64,000 bases of DNA from Candidatus Thiodiazotropha sp. LNASS1 (GCF_964212655.1 NZ_OZ156465.1:3286001-3350000), one strand, 5' to 3'. Positions 45,174 to 55,384 are shown, numbered from the stretch's first letter. The notes: a model not told the origin generated them from the letters alone. Made by a program: numbers and translations.

Positions 45174-45212
45174 GGGCGGCGCGGATGGGTATTCATCCGC
45201 GCCGCCCCTTTT
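45173..45212 (+). terminator. Riboswitch-controlled intrinsic terminator before gcvT
   Basis: A perfect 15-bp stem, GGGGCGGCGCGGATG (45173-45187) with CATCCGCGCCGCCCC (45194-45208), loop GGTATT, then TTTT. Only 24 bp separate it from gcvT. The first G is shared with the aptamer 2 P1 arm, consistent with mutually exclusive pairing. Confidence 0.9.
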
Positions 45213-45236
45213 CACGTTTTGGACCTGGAGAAGGCA

Positions 45237-46328
45237 ATGACTAAGCAGACTGTACTTTACGCTACGCACCAGGCAATGGGGGCCCGACTGGTTCCTTTCG
45301 GCGGTTGGGATATGCCTTTGCACTATGGTTCCCAATTGGAGGAGCATCATCAGGTGCGGCGTGACGCGGGTATGTTCGATGTATCGCATATGACGGTGGT
45401 CGATATCAAAGGCGATGGTGTTAATCCACTTTTACGCTATCTGTTGGCCAACGATGTGGATAAGCTGAAGCAAAAGGGCAAGGCCCTCTACACCTGTATG
45501 CTCAACGATACGGGTGGCGTGGTGGATGACCTTATCGTCTACTATCTGCATGACAGCTGGTATCGCCTGGTGGTGAATGCAGGCACCACGGAGAAGGACC
45601 TGGCATGGTTGGCGCAGAAATCCGAAACCTACGATGTGAACATCACACCCCGTCGCGATCTCGCCATGATCGCAGTACAGGGTCCCAATGCGCGATCAAA
45701 AGCGCTGCCACTGATGTCCGACATTCTGCGCCAGGCAGGCGCTGACCTGAAACCGTTCAATGCGGTTACCGATGGCGATTGGTTCCTGGCCCGAACCGGT
45801 TATACCGGTGAAGACGGTTTTGAGATCATGCTGCCAGGTGATCAGGCGGCACCCTTTTGGCGGCAATTGCACGATGCGGGTGTTGAGCCATGTGGGCTTG
45901 GTGCTCGGGACACACTGCGTCTGGAAGCAGGTATGAATCTATATGGCTCCGACATGGACGAGGAGACCTCGCCCCTGGAATCCGGGCTCGGTTGGACCAT
46001 CGCCTGGGACCCGTCGGAACGCGATTTTGTCGGCAGATCAGTGCTGGAGCGACAGCGCAATGATCCGAATAGGCGGCGTTTCATCGGTTTGGTATTGACC
46101 GGACGTGGGGTACTGCGTAACCATTTGAAGCTGTACGATGCCGAGAGAGAGGTCGGTGAGATCACCTCCGGTGGATTTGCCCCAACATTGGAGCGATCCA
46201 TTGCTTTTGCCCGGGTCCTGCCCGATATCGGTGAGACCTGCGAGGTTGAAATGCGTGGAAAACGGCTCAAGGCGCAAGTGGTCAAACCGCCCTTTGTACG
46301 CAACGGCAAGGCCGTCATCGACTTATAA
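45237..46328 (+). CDS. gcvT: Glycine cleavage T protein (aminomethyltransferase)
   Basis: 363 residues from ATG 45237, preceded by GGAGAAGG. It moves the methylene group from lipoyl-bound aminomethyl to THF and releases ammonia. [20 protein letters not shown] near residue 15, [32 protein letters not shown] near 180 and [20 protein letters not shown] (folate site) are conserved. It is the first gene of the riboswitch-controlled operon. Confidence 0.96.
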   Translation: MTKQTVLYATHQAMGARLVPFGGWDMPLHYGSQLEEHHQVRRDAGMFDVSHMTVVDIKGDGVNPLLRYLLANDVDKLKQKGKALYTCMLNDTGGVVDDLIVYYLHDSWYRLVVNAGTTEKDLAWLAQKSETYDVNITPRRDLAMIAVQGPNARSKALPLMSDILRQAGADLKPFNAVTDGDWFLARTGYTGEDGFEIMLPGDQAAPFWRQLHDAGVEPCGLGARDTLRLEAGMNLYGSDMDEETSPLESGLGWTIAWDPSERDFVGRSVLERQRNDPNRRRFIGLVLTGRGVLRNHLKLYDAEREVGEITSGGFAPTLERSIAFARVLPDIGETCEVEMRGKRLKAQVVKPPFVRNGKAVIDL

Positions 46329-46387
46329 TCCGGAATGCAATTAACCTCGGGCTGAATCTGTAACTAATCTTCTTGAAGGTAAGAAAT

Positions 46388-46780
46388 ATGAGCAATACAC
46401 CTACTGACAGACGCTACGCCAAATCCCACGAATGGATTAAAGATGAAGGCGATGGCAGTTATACCATCGGTATCACAGCCCATGCACAAGAACTGCTGGG
46501 TGATCTTGTTTTTGTCGATCTGCCTGAAGTGGGTTCCCAGGTCGAGGCCGGTGGTGACTGCGCGGTCGTTGAATCGGTTAAGGCCGCTTCCGATGTCTAT
46601 AGTCCGGTAACGGGCGAGGTCATCGCTATCAATGAAGCCCTCGATGGGGCACCTGAAACCATCAATGAAGATGCCTACGGTAGCGGTTGGATGTTCAAGG
46701 TGAAAGTAACGGACACTGGCAGTATGGATGAGCTTCTCGATGCCGATGGTTATGATGCGGTGATCGCCGAAGAGGAATGA
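46388..46780 (+). CDS. gcvH: Glycine cleavage H protein
   Basis: 130 residues from ATG 46388 (GAAGGTAAG upstream). The lipoyl carrier shuttles the aminomethyl group between P, T and L proteins. The lipoylated lysine is K65 in [38 protein letters not shown] and [10 protein letters not shown] are typical. Spacing to gcvT is 59 nt. Confidence 0.96.
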   Translation: MSNTPTDRRYAKSHEWIKDEGDGSYTIGITAHAQELLGDLVFVDLPEVGSQVEAGGDCAVVESVKAASDVYSPVTGEVIAINEALDGAPETINEDAYGSGWMFKVKVTDTGSMDELLDADGYDAVIAEEE

Positions 46781-46860
46781 TACAGGGTTTGTATCGATTA
46801 TCCCTGCTGCGAGTCGTGGACTCGCCGGCATATTGAGATATGTTTTAAGACGAGACAGCT

Positions 46861-48258
46861 ATGCCATTCATCCCCCACACAGAAGAAGATATTCAAGAGA
46901 TGCTGACTGCCATCGGGGTCGAGCATATCGAGGCGTTGTTTGATGAGATACCCAAGGAATTGCGCTGCGGAGAACTAAACACGATACCAGCAGGAATATC
47001 GGAAATGGAACTCTCCAGGCTGATGCAGGCGCGGGCCCGTACCGATGGACAGCCCCTCTGTTTCATTGGGGCGGGTGCCTACGATCACCACATACCGGCG
47101 GCGGTCTGGGAGTTGACTACCCGGGGTGAGTTCTATACCGCCTATACGCCTTATCAGGCTGAGGCGAGCCAGGGGACCCTGCAACTGCTGTATGAATATC
47201 AGTCGATGATGACGGCAATAACCGGTATGGATGTCTCAAATGCATCGCTCTATGATGGTGCTTCAGCTCTGGCTGAAGCGGTTTTAATGGCAGTCAGAGC
47301 GAATCGCAAATCAAAGTCAAAACGCATTCTTATCCCTCACAACCTGCATCCAGCCTATCGCAAGGTGACCCATACGATAGTACGAAACCAGCAGATCGAG
47401 TTGGTTGAGGTGGCATATGACAGTGAGAGTGGCGAAATCGACAAGCAGGAACTGGAGCGCTATAGCGGTGAGGACTATGCCGCGTTGGTTATCCCGCAAC
47501 CTAACTTCTTCGGTGTGCTGGAGGCGGTCGACGAGTTGACGGATTGGGCGCACGCAAACGGTATGTTGGCGATCGCAGTGGTTAATCCGCTCGCTATGAC
47601 GGTTTTGAAACCGGCTGGAGAGTGGGGCGAGCAGGGCGCGGATATCTGTTGTGGAGAGGGACAGCCGCTGGGAGCGCCATTGGCTTCCGGGGGACCCTAT
47701 TTCGGGTTCCTCTGCTGCACGCAAAAACTGGTACGTCAGATGCCTGGCCGTATTATCGGTAAGACAGTGGATATGGATGGAAAACCCGGCTTTGCCCTCA
47801 CACTGCAGGCGAGGGAGCAGCATATCCGGCGTTCAAAGGCGACTTCCAACATCTGTACCAACCAGGGCTTGATGGTAACCGCCGCCACCATCCACATGAC
47901 CCTCATGGGTAGCGAGGGTCTGCAGCGCGTGGCGGGCGCGAGCCATGCCAATACCGATAAACTGACCCAGGCGCTGACATCACTGCACGGTGTCGAGAGC
48001 GTGTTCAATGGCGCGGTCTTTCATGAACGAGTGGTGCGTCTGCCGATTGCCGCAAAGAAGGTACTGCGCGCGCTGGCGGCACATAATGTACTAGGTGGAT
48101 TTGACCTCGGTGATGATTATCCCGAGTTGGGCGATGCGATTTTGGTATGCGCTACTGAGTTAAGAACCGACAGTGATTTGGAAAACTATCGGAGCAAATT
48201 GGAGCGGGTGATCGCATCCCAGGTGGAGACCCCCTGTCAGTTGAAACCCGATTGGTAA
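46861..48258 (+). CDS. gcvPA: Glycine dehydrogenase (decarboxylating) subunit 1
   Basis: 465 residues, the N-terminal half of P protein as a separate chain. [20 protein letters not shown] opens it; [38 protein letters not shown] and [19 protein letters not shown] are family blocks. Subunits 1 and 2 form the PLP enzyme that decarboxylates glycine. E. coli has one 957-residue GcvP; the split form here is common in other bacteria. gcvPB starts 10 bp later. Confidence 0.95.
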   Translation: MPFIPHTEEDIQEMLTAIGVEHIEALFDEIPKELRCGELNTIPAGISEMELSRLMQARARTDGQPLCFIGAGAYDHHIPAAVWELTTRGEFYTAYTPYQAEASQGTLQLLYEYQSMMTAITGMDVSNASLYDGASALAEAVLMAVRANRKSKSKRILIPHNLHPAYRKVTHTIVRNQQIELVEVAYDSESGEIDKQELERYSGEDYAALVIPQPNFFGVLEAVDELTDWAHANGMLAIAVVNPLAMTVLKPAGEWGEQGADICCGEGQPLGAPLASGGPYFGFLCCTQKLVRQMPGRIIGKTVDMDGKPGFALTLQAREQHIRRSKATSNICTNQGLMVTAATIHMTLMGSEGLQRVAGASHANTDKLTQALTSLHGVESVFNGAVFHERVVRLPIAAKKVLRALAAHNVLGGFDLGDDYPELGDAILVCATELRTDSDLENYRSKLERVIASQVETPCQLKPDW

Positions 48259-48268
48259 TGGTGGCGAT

Positions 48269-49717
48269 ATGATATACGAACATTCACGAAAGGGGCGCCG
48301 AGCGACAGCGCAGGCACCGCGGGAGCAGGCTGAGCTGTCAGGTATCCCGTCGGCATTGCGGCGTGAAACTCAACCACGCCTGCCGGAAGTTTCCGAGATG
48401 CAGGCGGTACGCCATTTTACCCGTCTGTCACAGAAGAATTTCTCAATCGATACCCATTTCTATCCGTTGGGTTCATGCACCATGAAATACAATCCACGGG
48501 CCTGCAATACCTTGGCAAGCCTGCCCGGGCTGATCGGCAGACACCCCTTGGCGCCCGCGACGCACAGTCAGGGTTTCATGGCCTGTCTCTATGAGCTGCA
48601 GGAGATACTCAAAACTGTAACCGGTATGCACGCGGTCTCCCTGACTCCTGCCGCAGGTGCTCAAGGCGAGTTTGCCGGTGTTGCAATGATTCGTGCGTAC
48701 CATGATGCCAGAGGCGATACGCAGCGCAGCGAGATATTGGTGCCGGATGCGGCCCATGGCACCAATCCGGCCTCGGCTGTGATGTGTGGTTATAAGACCA
48801 GGGAGATACCCACCGGAGCCGACGGGGATATCGATGTGGATGCGTTGAAGTCGGCGCTGGGTCCCCAGACCGCCGGTATAATGTTGACCAATCCATCCAC
48901 CGTGGGTGTATTCGAGCGGCGTATCAAGGAGATTGCCGAGCTGGTACATGCCGCGGGTGGTCTGCTCTATTACGATGGCGCCAACCTGAATGCAATTCTG
49001 GGCAAGGTCAGGCCGGGTGATATGGGATTCGACGTCATTCACATGAATCTGCACAAGACCTTTTCCACACCGCATGGCGGAGGTGGTCCGGGTGCGGGTC
49101 CGGTGGGGGTCAGTCAACGTCTCGAACCCTACCTGCCGGTACCTATGGTCGATTTGGACGGCGGTGACTACCGCTGGCTGACGGAAAAGGACAGACCCGC
49201 ATCCATAGGCCGTCTTTCCGCATTCGCCGGAAATGCCGGGGTGTTACTGCGTGCCTATGTCTATGCCCGCCTGTTGGGACGCGAAGGGATGCACCGGGTT
49301 GCGGAGTTTTCCACACTCAACGCCAACTATCTGCTCAAGCGTTTAATGGAGGCTGGCTTCGATGCCGCCTACCCCGAACGTCGCGCCAGTCATGAATTCA
49401 TTCTTACCCTGAAGCGGCAAGCCAAGGAGTTGGGAGTCAATACCATGGATTTCGCCAAACGCATGCTTGACTATGGCGTGCATGCTCCAACCACCTATTT
49501 TCCCTTGTTGGTTCCGGAGTGTCTGTTGGTGGAACCCACAGAGAGCGAAGCGAAGGAGGAGCTTGATAATTTCGTTGAAATCATGACGAGTATCAAGCAG
49601 GAGGCTGAAACTCAACCCGAGCTTGTCATACAAGCGCCCCACAGCATGCCGGTAAGGCGGCTCGACGACGTGCGTGCTGCGCGGGAACTCGACCTCGCCT
49701 GGAGAGGAGATGAGTAG
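48269..49717 (+). CDS. gcvPB: Glycine dehydrogenase (decarboxylating) subunit 2
   Basis: 482 residues, the PLP-bearing half. The Schiff-base lysine is in [20 protein letters not shown] near residue 265. [40 protein letters not shown] and [16 protein letters not shown] are conserved. It ends the gcv operon. No L protein gene (lpd) is near, which is usual because Lpd is shared with other dehydrogenases. Confidence 0.95.
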   Translation: MIYEHSRKGRRATAQAPREQAELSGIPSALRRETQPRLPEVSEMQAVRHFTRLSQKNFSIDTHFYPLGSCTMKYNPRACNTLASLPGLIGRHPLAPATHSQGFMACLYELQEILKTVTGMHAVSLTPAAGAQGEFAGVAMIRAYHDARGDTQRSEILVPDAAHGTNPASAVMCGYKTREIPTGADGDIDVDALKSALGPQTAGIMLTNPSTVGVFERRIKEIAELVHAAGGLLYYDGANLNAILGKVRPGDMGFDVIHMNLHKTFSTPHGGGGPGAGPVGVSQRLEPYLPVPMVDLDGGDYRWLTEKDRPASIGRLSAFAGNAGVLLRAYVYARLLGREGMHRVAEFSTLNANYLLKRLMEAGFDAAYPERRASHEFILTLKRQAKELGVNTMDFAKRMLDYGVHAPTTYFPLLVPECLLVEPTESEAKEELDNFVEIMTSIKQEAETQPELVIQAPHSMPVRRLDDVRAARELDLAWRGDE

Positions 49718-49734
49718 CTGTTGTCTGCCGGGCT

Positions 49735-49970
49735 TTTAGTCCGCAAATGAACACAGACTAATGCAAATGATTCTGTGTGTTTTATTAGTCCGCCAATGAA
49801 CGCAAATAAACGCGAATCCAGATAGATAATCCTCGTTCCCACGCTCCTGCGTGGGAATGCCTACATCAGGTTGGGTGGTCTGGCTGAGGGATTCGACATG
49901 GTATGCATTCCCACGCGGAGCGTGGGAACGAGAATACGCAAATAAACGCGAATCCAGATAGATTCAAGCT
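49735..49970. repeat. Composite intergenic repeat: REP-like pair inside direct repeats
   Basis: Two arms, CTCGTTCCCACGCTCCTGCG with TGGGAATGC (49832-49860) and GCATTCCCACGCGGAGCGTG with GGAACGAG (49905-49932), form one large inverted pair, each arm itself a hairpin. They are flanked by a direct repeat ACGCAAATAAACGCGAATCC-AGATAGAT at 49800-49827 and 49936-49963. The flanks belong to family B. The stretch to 50121 holds no gene. Confidence 0.8.
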
Positions 49971-50121
49971 TGAGTAATCTATTTACGGACAGGTATTGGG
50001 GAGCTGAGAGGTCTTCTGTCCTGGATAAATTACTGTTGTGGTGTGTAAGGTTAAAAATACCGCTTTGCATCCACGTTTCAACAATTTTTTTATACTTAAC
50101 CGATATCGGCAAGGAGTAATC

Positions 50122-51057
50122 ATGTCGGCCTTGATCTGTGGTTCTTTCGCCTTTGATACCATTATGGTCTTTCATGACCATTTCAAGCATCATATCCTGC
50201 CGGAACAGGTGCATATCCTGAATGTCTCCTTTCTGGTGCCCGACATGCGAAGGGAGTTTGGAGGATGTGCCGGAAATATTGCCTACAATCTGAAGATGCT
50301 CGGTGGCGAGGGTAAACCTGCGGGTACCGTGGGTGACGATTTCGCCCCTTATGCAAAATGGATGGATGAGTGTGGTATCAGCCGCGAGCAGGTGTTGGAA
50401 GTCCCCGGTAACTATACTGCACAGGCCTATATCACCACAGACAAGGATGATAACCAGATTACCGCCTTTCATCCGGGAGCGATGAACCAGGCCCACCAAA
50501 TAGATGTCTCAACGATCGATGGTTGTACGCTGGGCATGGTATCGCCGGATGGCCGGCAGGGTATGATTGAACATGCCGCGCAATTTGCCGAGAAAGGCGT
50601 GCCGTTTATATTTGACCCCGGTCAAGGCATGCCCATGTTCGACGGCGATAGTCTGATGACCTTCACCGAACAGGCCAGTTGGCTCGCCTTCAACGATTAT
50701 GAAGCGATGTTGATGCAGGAGCGTACCGGAAAAAGCCTGAAACAACTGGCGCAGATGGTGCAGGCGATTATCGTAACCCGTGGCGGGGAAGGCTCTGAAA
50801 TCATCACCAGGGATAAGGTCTTTTCTATCCCTGCCGCACCGGTGAAAGCGGTGGTTGATCCAACCGGCTGTGGCGATGCTTACCGTGCTGGCGTGTTGTA
50901 CGGGCTGATGAATGAGATGGACTGGGAGACGACCGGCCGAATCGCTGCATTGATGGGCGCGATCAAGGTCGAGCAGGCGGGTACACAGAATCATTATGTA
51001 TCGCCGGATGAGATTGGCCATCGCTTCGAAAAGGCCTTTGATTATAAGTTTAAATAG
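50122..51057 (+). CDS. PfkB-family kinase, adenosine/ribokinase-like
   Basis: 311 residues from ATG 50122 with AAGGAG 7 nt upstream; the frame is open 28 codons earlier without support. LICGSFAFDTIMVFHDHF opens it, FGGCAGNIAYNLKMLGGEGK is PfkB signature 1, and DPTGCGDAYRAGVLYGLMNE near 255 is signature 2 with the catalytic Asp. Such sequences are often annotated adenosine kinase; ribose or other sugar substrates are possible. The stop is 9 bp before moaB, so it may share the Mo-cofactor transcript. Confidence 0.85.
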   Translation: MSALICGSFAFDTIMVFHDHFKHHILPEQVHILNVSFLVPDMRREFGGCAGNIAYNLKMLGGEGKPAGTVGDDFAPYAKWMDECGISREQVLEVPGNYTAQAYITTDKDDNQITAFHPGAMNQAHQIDVSTIDGCTLGMVSPDGRQGMIEHAAQFAEKGVPFIFDPGQGMPMFDGDSLMTFTEQASWLAFNDYEAMLMQERTGKSLKQLAQMVQAIIVTRGGEGSEIITRDKVFSIPAAPVKAVVDPTGCGDAYRAGVLYGLMNEMDWETTGRIAALMGAIKVEQAGTQNHYVSPDEIGHRFEKAFDYKFK

Positions 51058-51066
51058 AGAAAAGCT

Positions 51067-51597
51067 ATGTCCGGACATTTTACAGAGAGCGATTTCGTAC
51101 CCCTTAATCTTGCAATACTGACAGTATCGGACAGCCGTACTGAAGAGACTGACAAGTCAGGTCGGACCCTAAGGGAAAGGGCCTTGGATACAGGCCACCA
51201 GGTGGTTGACAAGCGTATCGTGCCAGACGATGTTTATCAGATGCGCGCGGTGGTTTCAGCCTGGATAGCTGACTCGAATGTGCATGTGATCATATCCACC
51301 GGGGGTACCGGTATTACCGGGCGAGACAGCACCCCGGAAGCACTGCAGCCGCTGTTTGATAAATCCATCGAGGGTTTCGGTGAGCTCTATCGCGCAATCT
51401 CCCTGGAGGAGATCGGCAGCTCCTCGATGCAGTCCAGGGCGATTGCCGGCCTGGCCAACGGCACACTGATATTTTGCCTGCCCGGATCCACCGGGGCTTG
51501 CCGCACAGGGTGGGAAAAAATCTTGAAATCCCAGCTTGATATACGTACCCGGCCTTGTAATTTCGCACAAATGTTTCCCCGCCTGTTGGAGAGTTAA
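51067..51597 (+). CDS. moaB: Molybdopterin adenylyltransferase-type protein MoaB
   Basis: 176 residues. It belongs to the MoaB/Mog fold that adenylylates molybdopterin before metal insertion. [20 protein letters not shown] near residue 18, [17 protein letters not shown] near 80 (MPT-binding loop) and [18 protein letters not shown] are conserved. It precedes moeA by one base. Confidence 0.93.
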   Translation: MSGHFTESDFVPLNLAILTVSDSRTEETDKSGRTLRERALDTGHQVVDKRIVPDDVYQMRAVVSAWIADSNVHVIISTGGTGITGRDSTPEALQPLFDKSIEGFGELYRAISLEEIGSSSMQSRAIAGLANGTLIFCLPGSTGACRTGWEKILKSQLDIRTRPCNFAQMFPRLLES

Positions 51598-51598
51598 G

Positions 51599-52837
51599 AT
51601 GGGTGATTGCGATAGCCATCAAGCTCAGCTGAAACCGGTCGATGAGGCGCTGGCCTTCCTGCTCGATCAGGTCAAACCCATTACGCAACATGAGACACTG
51701 GCCCTGGATGAGTCTTTGGGGCGTGTACTGGCGGCGCCGGTTAAAAGTCAGGTCGACGTTCCACCCTGGGATAACAGCGCCATGGACGGTTTTGCAGTCA
51801 ACAGCAATGATCTCCAAAGTGATGATGTCAGGCTGCATGTCGCTCAACGCATACCCGCCGGATCGGTGGGGACGTCACTCGAGACTGGGACTGCGGCGCG
51901 CATATTTACCGGTGCGCCGGTGCCTGAGAACGCCGATGCCGTGGTCATACAGGAGGTTTGCAGGATCGATGGCGAAGAGGTCGTGATCATGGAAAGTCCT
52001 GCTATAGGCGCCAATATCCGCAAAGCTGGAGAGGATATTCTGCAGGGCGAGGAGATATTGCCGGCGGGTACCAGGCTTGACCCACAGCACCTGGGATTGG
52101 CCGCTTCGGTGGGGGTGGCAGAGTTGACGGTATTTCGTCGGCTGAAAGTGGCGGTTTTTTCCAGTGGTGATGAGCTGGTGATGCCTGGAGAAGAGTTGAA
52201 GGCCGGGCAGATTTACAACTCCAACCAATTTACCTTGAGCGGTATGTTACAACGATTGGGTTGTGAAGTGATTCAGCTTGGGATTGTGGAAGATACATTC
52301 GAGGCGACATGCGATGCCCTCTCCCGTGCCGCCGAGGAGGCTGACCTGGTATTGGCGTCGGGTGGCGTTTCCGTGGGGGAGGAGGATCATGTCAAGCCCG
52401 CGGTGGAGCGGCTGGGCTCGCTGGAACTCTGGAAAATCGCCTCCCGTCCGGGCAAACCACTGGCATTCGGTTATATCGGGGAGACACCTTTTATGGGTGC
52501 GCCGGGGAATCCGGTGTCGCTGTTTGTCACCTTCTCCCTCTTCGCCAGGCCGTTCATTCTGCGCATGCAGGGACTATCCGGTGAGGTCCGTCCCAAACCT
52601 GTCAGTGTCATTGCCGGATTCGAGAAGGCCGCCACCGACAAGCGTCAGGAGTACGCCCGCGGACGTCTGGAGCTGAACGGGCAAGGGCAGGCGGTCGTCA
52701 AACTCTACCCCAATCGCTCGTCCGGTGTATTAAGCTCCGTAGTGTGGGCAAACGGACTTGCAGTATTGCCACCGCTTACCGCCATTAAGCCAGGTGATCC
52801 TGTGGATTTCATACCCTACAATGAGTTGATGACATGA
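51599..52837 (+). CDS. moeA: Molybdopterin molybdenumtransferase
   Basis: 412 residues from ATG 51599; the frame extends 21 codons into moaB without support. MoeA inserts molybdate into adenylylated molybdopterin. VPPWDNSAMDGFAVNSNDLQ near residue 57, AARIFTGAPVPENADAVVIQ, VFSSGDELVMPGEELKAGQI and LASGGVSVGEEDHVK near 258 mark the domains, and FMGAPGNPVSLFVTF the active site. It overlaps moaD by 4 nt. Confidence 0.95.
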   Translation: MGDCDSHQAQLKPVDEALAFLLDQVKPITQHETLALDESLGRVLAAPVKSQVDVPPWDNSAMDGFAVNSNDLQSDDVRLHVAQRIPAGSVGTSLETGTAARIFTGAPVPENADAVVIQEVCRIDGEEVVIMESPAIGANIRKAGEDILQGEEILPAGTRLDPQHLGLAASVGVAELTVFRRLKVAVFSSGDELVMPGEELKAGQIYNSNQFTLSGMLQRLGCEVIQLGIVEDTFEATCDALSRAAEEADLVLASGGVSVGEEDHVKPAVERLGSLELWKIASRPGKPLAFGYIGETPFMGAPGNPVSLFVTFSLFARPFILRMQGLSGEVRPKPVSVIAGFEKAATDKRQEYARGRLELNGQGQAVVKLYPNRSSGVLSSVVWANGLAVLPPLTAIKPGDPVDFIPYNELMT

Positions 52838-53085
52838 TTCAGATCCTCTTTTTTGCCCGATTCCGCGAGGAACTCGGTGTTGCGACCGAACAATTCGAGT
52901 TGGACGGCCTATCCTCCATTGGCGATCTTCTTGAGGCCTTGTGCGGACGCGGAGATGTGTGGGCCCGACTCTTTGCCGAGGATCAAAGGGTAATGATGGC
53001 AGTCAACCAAGAGCTGGCCGACAGAAATACACCCCTGAAGTCCGGTGACGAGGTTGCCTTCTTTCCGCCTGTGACCGGAGGTTGA
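52834..53085 (+). CDS. moaD: Molybdopterin synthase sulfur carrier subunit
   Basis: 83 residues, ubiquitin-like. It ends PPVTGG; the C-terminal Gly-Gly is adenylylated and turned into a thiocarboxylate that donates sulfur to precursor Z. ILFFARFREELGVATEQ is the typical first strand. The start overlaps the moeA stop (ATGA) and moaE begins 3 bp after its stop. Confidence 0.95.
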   Translation: MIQILFFARFREELGVATEQFELDGLSSIGDLLEALCGRGDVWARLFAEDQRVMMAVNQELADRNTPLKSGDEVAFFPPVTGG

Positions 53086-53088
53086 AGG

Positions 53089-53550
53089 TTGAATAGCGTA
53101 TCCATACAGGCTGACCCACTCGATCCCAATCATGAGGTGGACCTGTTATGCGGTAATGATCCCTCCATCGGTGCAGTCGTGACATTTATTGGCCTGATGC
53201 GAGACATCAACGAGGGTGACAGGGTGGAAGGGTTATACCTCGAACACTATCCGGGTATGACAGAACGTGCCCTGCAAAAGATTGTGGATGAGGCAAACAG
53301 CCGCTGGGAGATCCAGCATTGCCGCGTGGTTCACCGTGTAGGCGCCTTGTCGCCCACCGAGCCCATCGTACTGGTAGCGGTGGCGAGCCGCCATCGCAAA
53401 GAGGCCTTCCTGGCCTGTGAATTCATTATCGACTATCTAAAAACCAAGGCGCCGTTCTGGAAAAAGGAGACCACAGCGGAGGGAGAGCGTTGGGTGGATG
53501 CAAGAGAGAGTGACGATACGGCTACCCTGCAGTGGCAAAAAGGCGACTAA
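53089..53550 (+). CDS. moaE: Molybdopterin synthase catalytic subunit
   Basis: 153 residues, start TTG 53089, supported by GGAGG 7 nt upstream. GAVVTFIGLMRDINEGDRVE near residue 25, LYLEHYPGMTERALQKIVDE, VHRVGALSPTEPIVLVAVAS and KTKAPFWKKETTAEGERWV (active-site lysines) are conserved. It forms a heterotetramer with MoaD. moaA and moaC are not in the window. Confidence 0.94.
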   Translation: MNSVSIQADPLDPNHEVDLLCGNDPSIGAVVTFIGLMRDINEGDRVEGLYLEHYPGMTERALQKIVDEANSRWEIQHCRVVHRVGALSPTEPIVLVAVASRHRKEAFLACEFIIDYLKTKAPFWKKETTAEGERWVDARESDDTATLQWQKGD

Positions 53551-53929
53551 ACAGAGGCTTGAACAAACAACAATTCCAGTCAGATCATCAAAAGCTATTG
53601 AATTGGCCGCATATAGGCACGAATCACAGCAAACTATGGCAAATGGCATGACAATGTACCTGTCCACCACATAGTACACTACCTAGCCAAAGCGCTCGTT
53701 TAGCATAACATTGAAGACCCCTGCTCACGTTAACAACAGTTTGCCTTTATCTGCGGTGATTCGCGTCCATTCGCGGCTTGTCTTTCCGCGGTTTTCCGCA
53801 TGATAAAAAAGGAAGTAATAAGAAGGAAAAAGGCGAGTCTGAGTAGAACTGATCGTATGCTTGTAGGTAACTCGGTTGATGGGGGATTATCAACCGGGAT
53901 GCGCGGGTGCATCCCGGTTCGAAGTTGAG
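53551..53929. repeat. Intergenic region with repeat family B copy
   Basis: 379 bp without a gene. The left arm GGCCGCATATAGGCACGAAT-CACAGCAAAC (53605 on) and the inverted right arm TTTGCCTTTATCTGCGGTGA-TTCGCGTCCATTCGCGGCT (to 53778) are the same two arms as at 22180-22333. A further CCGCGG/CCGCA stretch follows to 53799. Confidence 0.7.
53892..53919 (-). terminator. Hairpin after the XRE regulator
   Basis: AACCGGGATGC-GCGGGT-GCATCCCGGTT forms an 11-bp stem 10 bp beyond the regulator's stop. No clear T-run follows on the minus strand, so it is a possible rather than a certain terminator. Confidence 0.4.
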
Positions 53930-54304
53930 CTACTTCTTGTTTGAGTGGAGCAGAACCTGTTCGAAGATATTTCTTTTGATGCGGCTGCGAATAGGCTCGG
54001 GTAGATTGTGCCATGCCTTGGCAACTTCGACCGCTTCATCGTCCATCACTGTGGTTGAGGATTCACCGAACATCAGCCATGCGGGATTAACGTCCAGAAC
54101 CTGTGCGATCTCATCGATCTTTCTGGGACGAAGGCTCTTGCCATTCTCGATTTTCTGTATCACGGCCTGGTTGGTTCCGGCGCGGAGCGCCAACTCCTCC
54201 TGGGTCCAACCTCTTTCCCGTCTTTTCCTGCGTAGTCGAGAGCCTAAAGTATCCATTTCCCGCGGTATGTATGTTTCAAATTTTTGTGCGTGTACGTAGC
54301 TCAT
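53930..54304 (-). CDS. XRE-family helix-turn-helix regulator
   Basis: 124 residues from ATG 54304, with GGAAGGA 3-4 nt upstream on the minus strand; the frame is open 13 codons further. The HTH spans residues about 23-75: LGSRLRRKRRERGWTQEELA, LRAGTNQAVIQKIENGKSLR, and IDEIAQVLDVNPAWLMFGES. The C-terminus (KAWHNLPEPIRSRIKRNIFE) is helical and may make dimers. It looks like a single-domain Cro/CI-type repressor; its target is unknown. It is divergent from lgt with 240 bp between. Confidence 0.85.
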   Translation of the reverse strand: MSYVHAQKFETYIPREMDTLGSRLRRKRRERGWTQEELALRAGTNQAVIQKIENGKSLRPRKIDEIAQVLDVNPAWLMFGESSTTVMDDEAVEVAKAWHNLPEPIRSRIKRNIFEQVLLHSNKK

Positions 54305-54544
54305 GGTCCTTCCCGTTAAGATGCCGATGTGGGTTTGCATCACCTGTACGTGGTAGCGGCGTAGCGTTCAAAAACTTGACACTTTGAAGAAGTCCGTCAT
54401 GACGCTTGCGAAATAAATTCCAGTACATCGGGAAAATGTGACCAAATTCACAGTATCCTAACACGTTATATGTGCCATGAAATTGAGGATTTACGATTTC
54501 CCGGCACATTGGCGAACGCCATTCCTGTGATACCATGCACCCCC

Positions 54545-55384
54545 ATGATCACATATCCAGTTATCGATTCCACCCTGGTAACCCTGGGGCCGGTGAGTAT
54601 CCACTGGTATGGAATGATGTACGTCATCGGCTTTCTCGGAGGCTGGTGGCTGGGTCGCCGCCGGGTGGGAAGGCCGGGTATGATATGGGACGCCGATCAG
54701 GTCGACGATATGGTCTTCTATATCGTCCTCGGTGTGGTTCTGGGGGGGCGTATAGGATATATCCTTTTTTACAACCTCAGCGGATTTCTCGCAGATCCCA
54801 TGATCCTGATAAAGGTATGGAGCGGTGGGATGTCATTTCACGGTGGCCTGTTGGGTGTGTTGCTGGCAATGTGGTACTTTGCCCATAAACATGGCCGCAC
54901 GTTTTTTGAGGCGACCGACTTCATCGCGCCTTTGGTCACCATCGGTTTGGGGGCCGGCCGGATCGGTAATTTCATCAATGCGGAGCTGTGGGGCGGCGTC
55001 ACTGACCTGCCCTGGGGAATGCGTGTTCCCTGTGGCGTGGCGGAAGGGCTCTGTACGCGGCTAGGATTGCCCTTGGATGCGGAGTACTCGCTCCCTGTCC
55101 ACCCCAGTCAACTGTATGAAGCCTTCCTGGAGGGATTGGGGCTATTCCTGATCCTGTGGATCTTCTCGGCCAGAGCAAGGCCGAGAATGGCGGTTTCCGG
55201 GCTGTTTTTGCTCTGTTATGGGATATTTCGATTTATGGTCGAATTCGTTCGCATGCCCGACCAGCACATCGGATATCTCGCATTTGACTGGTTGACCATG
55301 GGGCAGCTTCTGACGCTGCCGATGATGATGTTTGGTGCCTTGCTGTTCTACCTGGCCTACAGGCCGAAGAACAGCCATGGCTAG
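54545..55384 (+). CDS. lgt: Prolipoprotein diacylglyceryl transferase
   Basis: 279 residues from ATG 54545; the frame is open 25 codons further. It transfers diacylglycerol from phosphatidylglycerol to the lipobox cysteine. Seven or so membrane helices are visible. HWYGMMYVIGFLGGWWLG, GGRIGYILFYN, GGMSFHGGLLGV (essential His near 103) and GLGAGRIGNFINAELWG (Lgt signature) are intact. It modifies lipoproteins such as those at 4921, 12607 and 62494. thyA follows by 61 bp. Confidence 0.95.
   Translation: MITYPVIDSTLVTLGPVSIHWYGMMYVIGFLGGWWLGRRRVGRPGMIWDADQVDDMVFYIVLGVVLGGRIGYILFYNLSGFLADPMILIKVWSGGMSFHGGLLGVLLAMWYFAHKHGRTFFEATDFIAPLVTIGLGAGRIGNFINAELWGGVTDLPWGMRVPCGVAEGLCTRLGLPLDAEYSLPVHPSQLYEAFLEGLGLFLILWIFSARARPRMAVSGLFLLCYGIFRFMVEFVRMPDQHIGYLAFDWLTMGQLLTLPMMMFGALLFYLAYRPKNSHG

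Noticed and set aside
49800-49963. CRISPR array
   Set aside because: Only two direct repeat units with a palindromic middle; no regular spacers and no cas genes.
53930-54304. Prophage repressor or toxin-antitoxin antitoxin
   Set aside because: No phage genes or toxin partner adjacent; kept as a plain XRE regulator.
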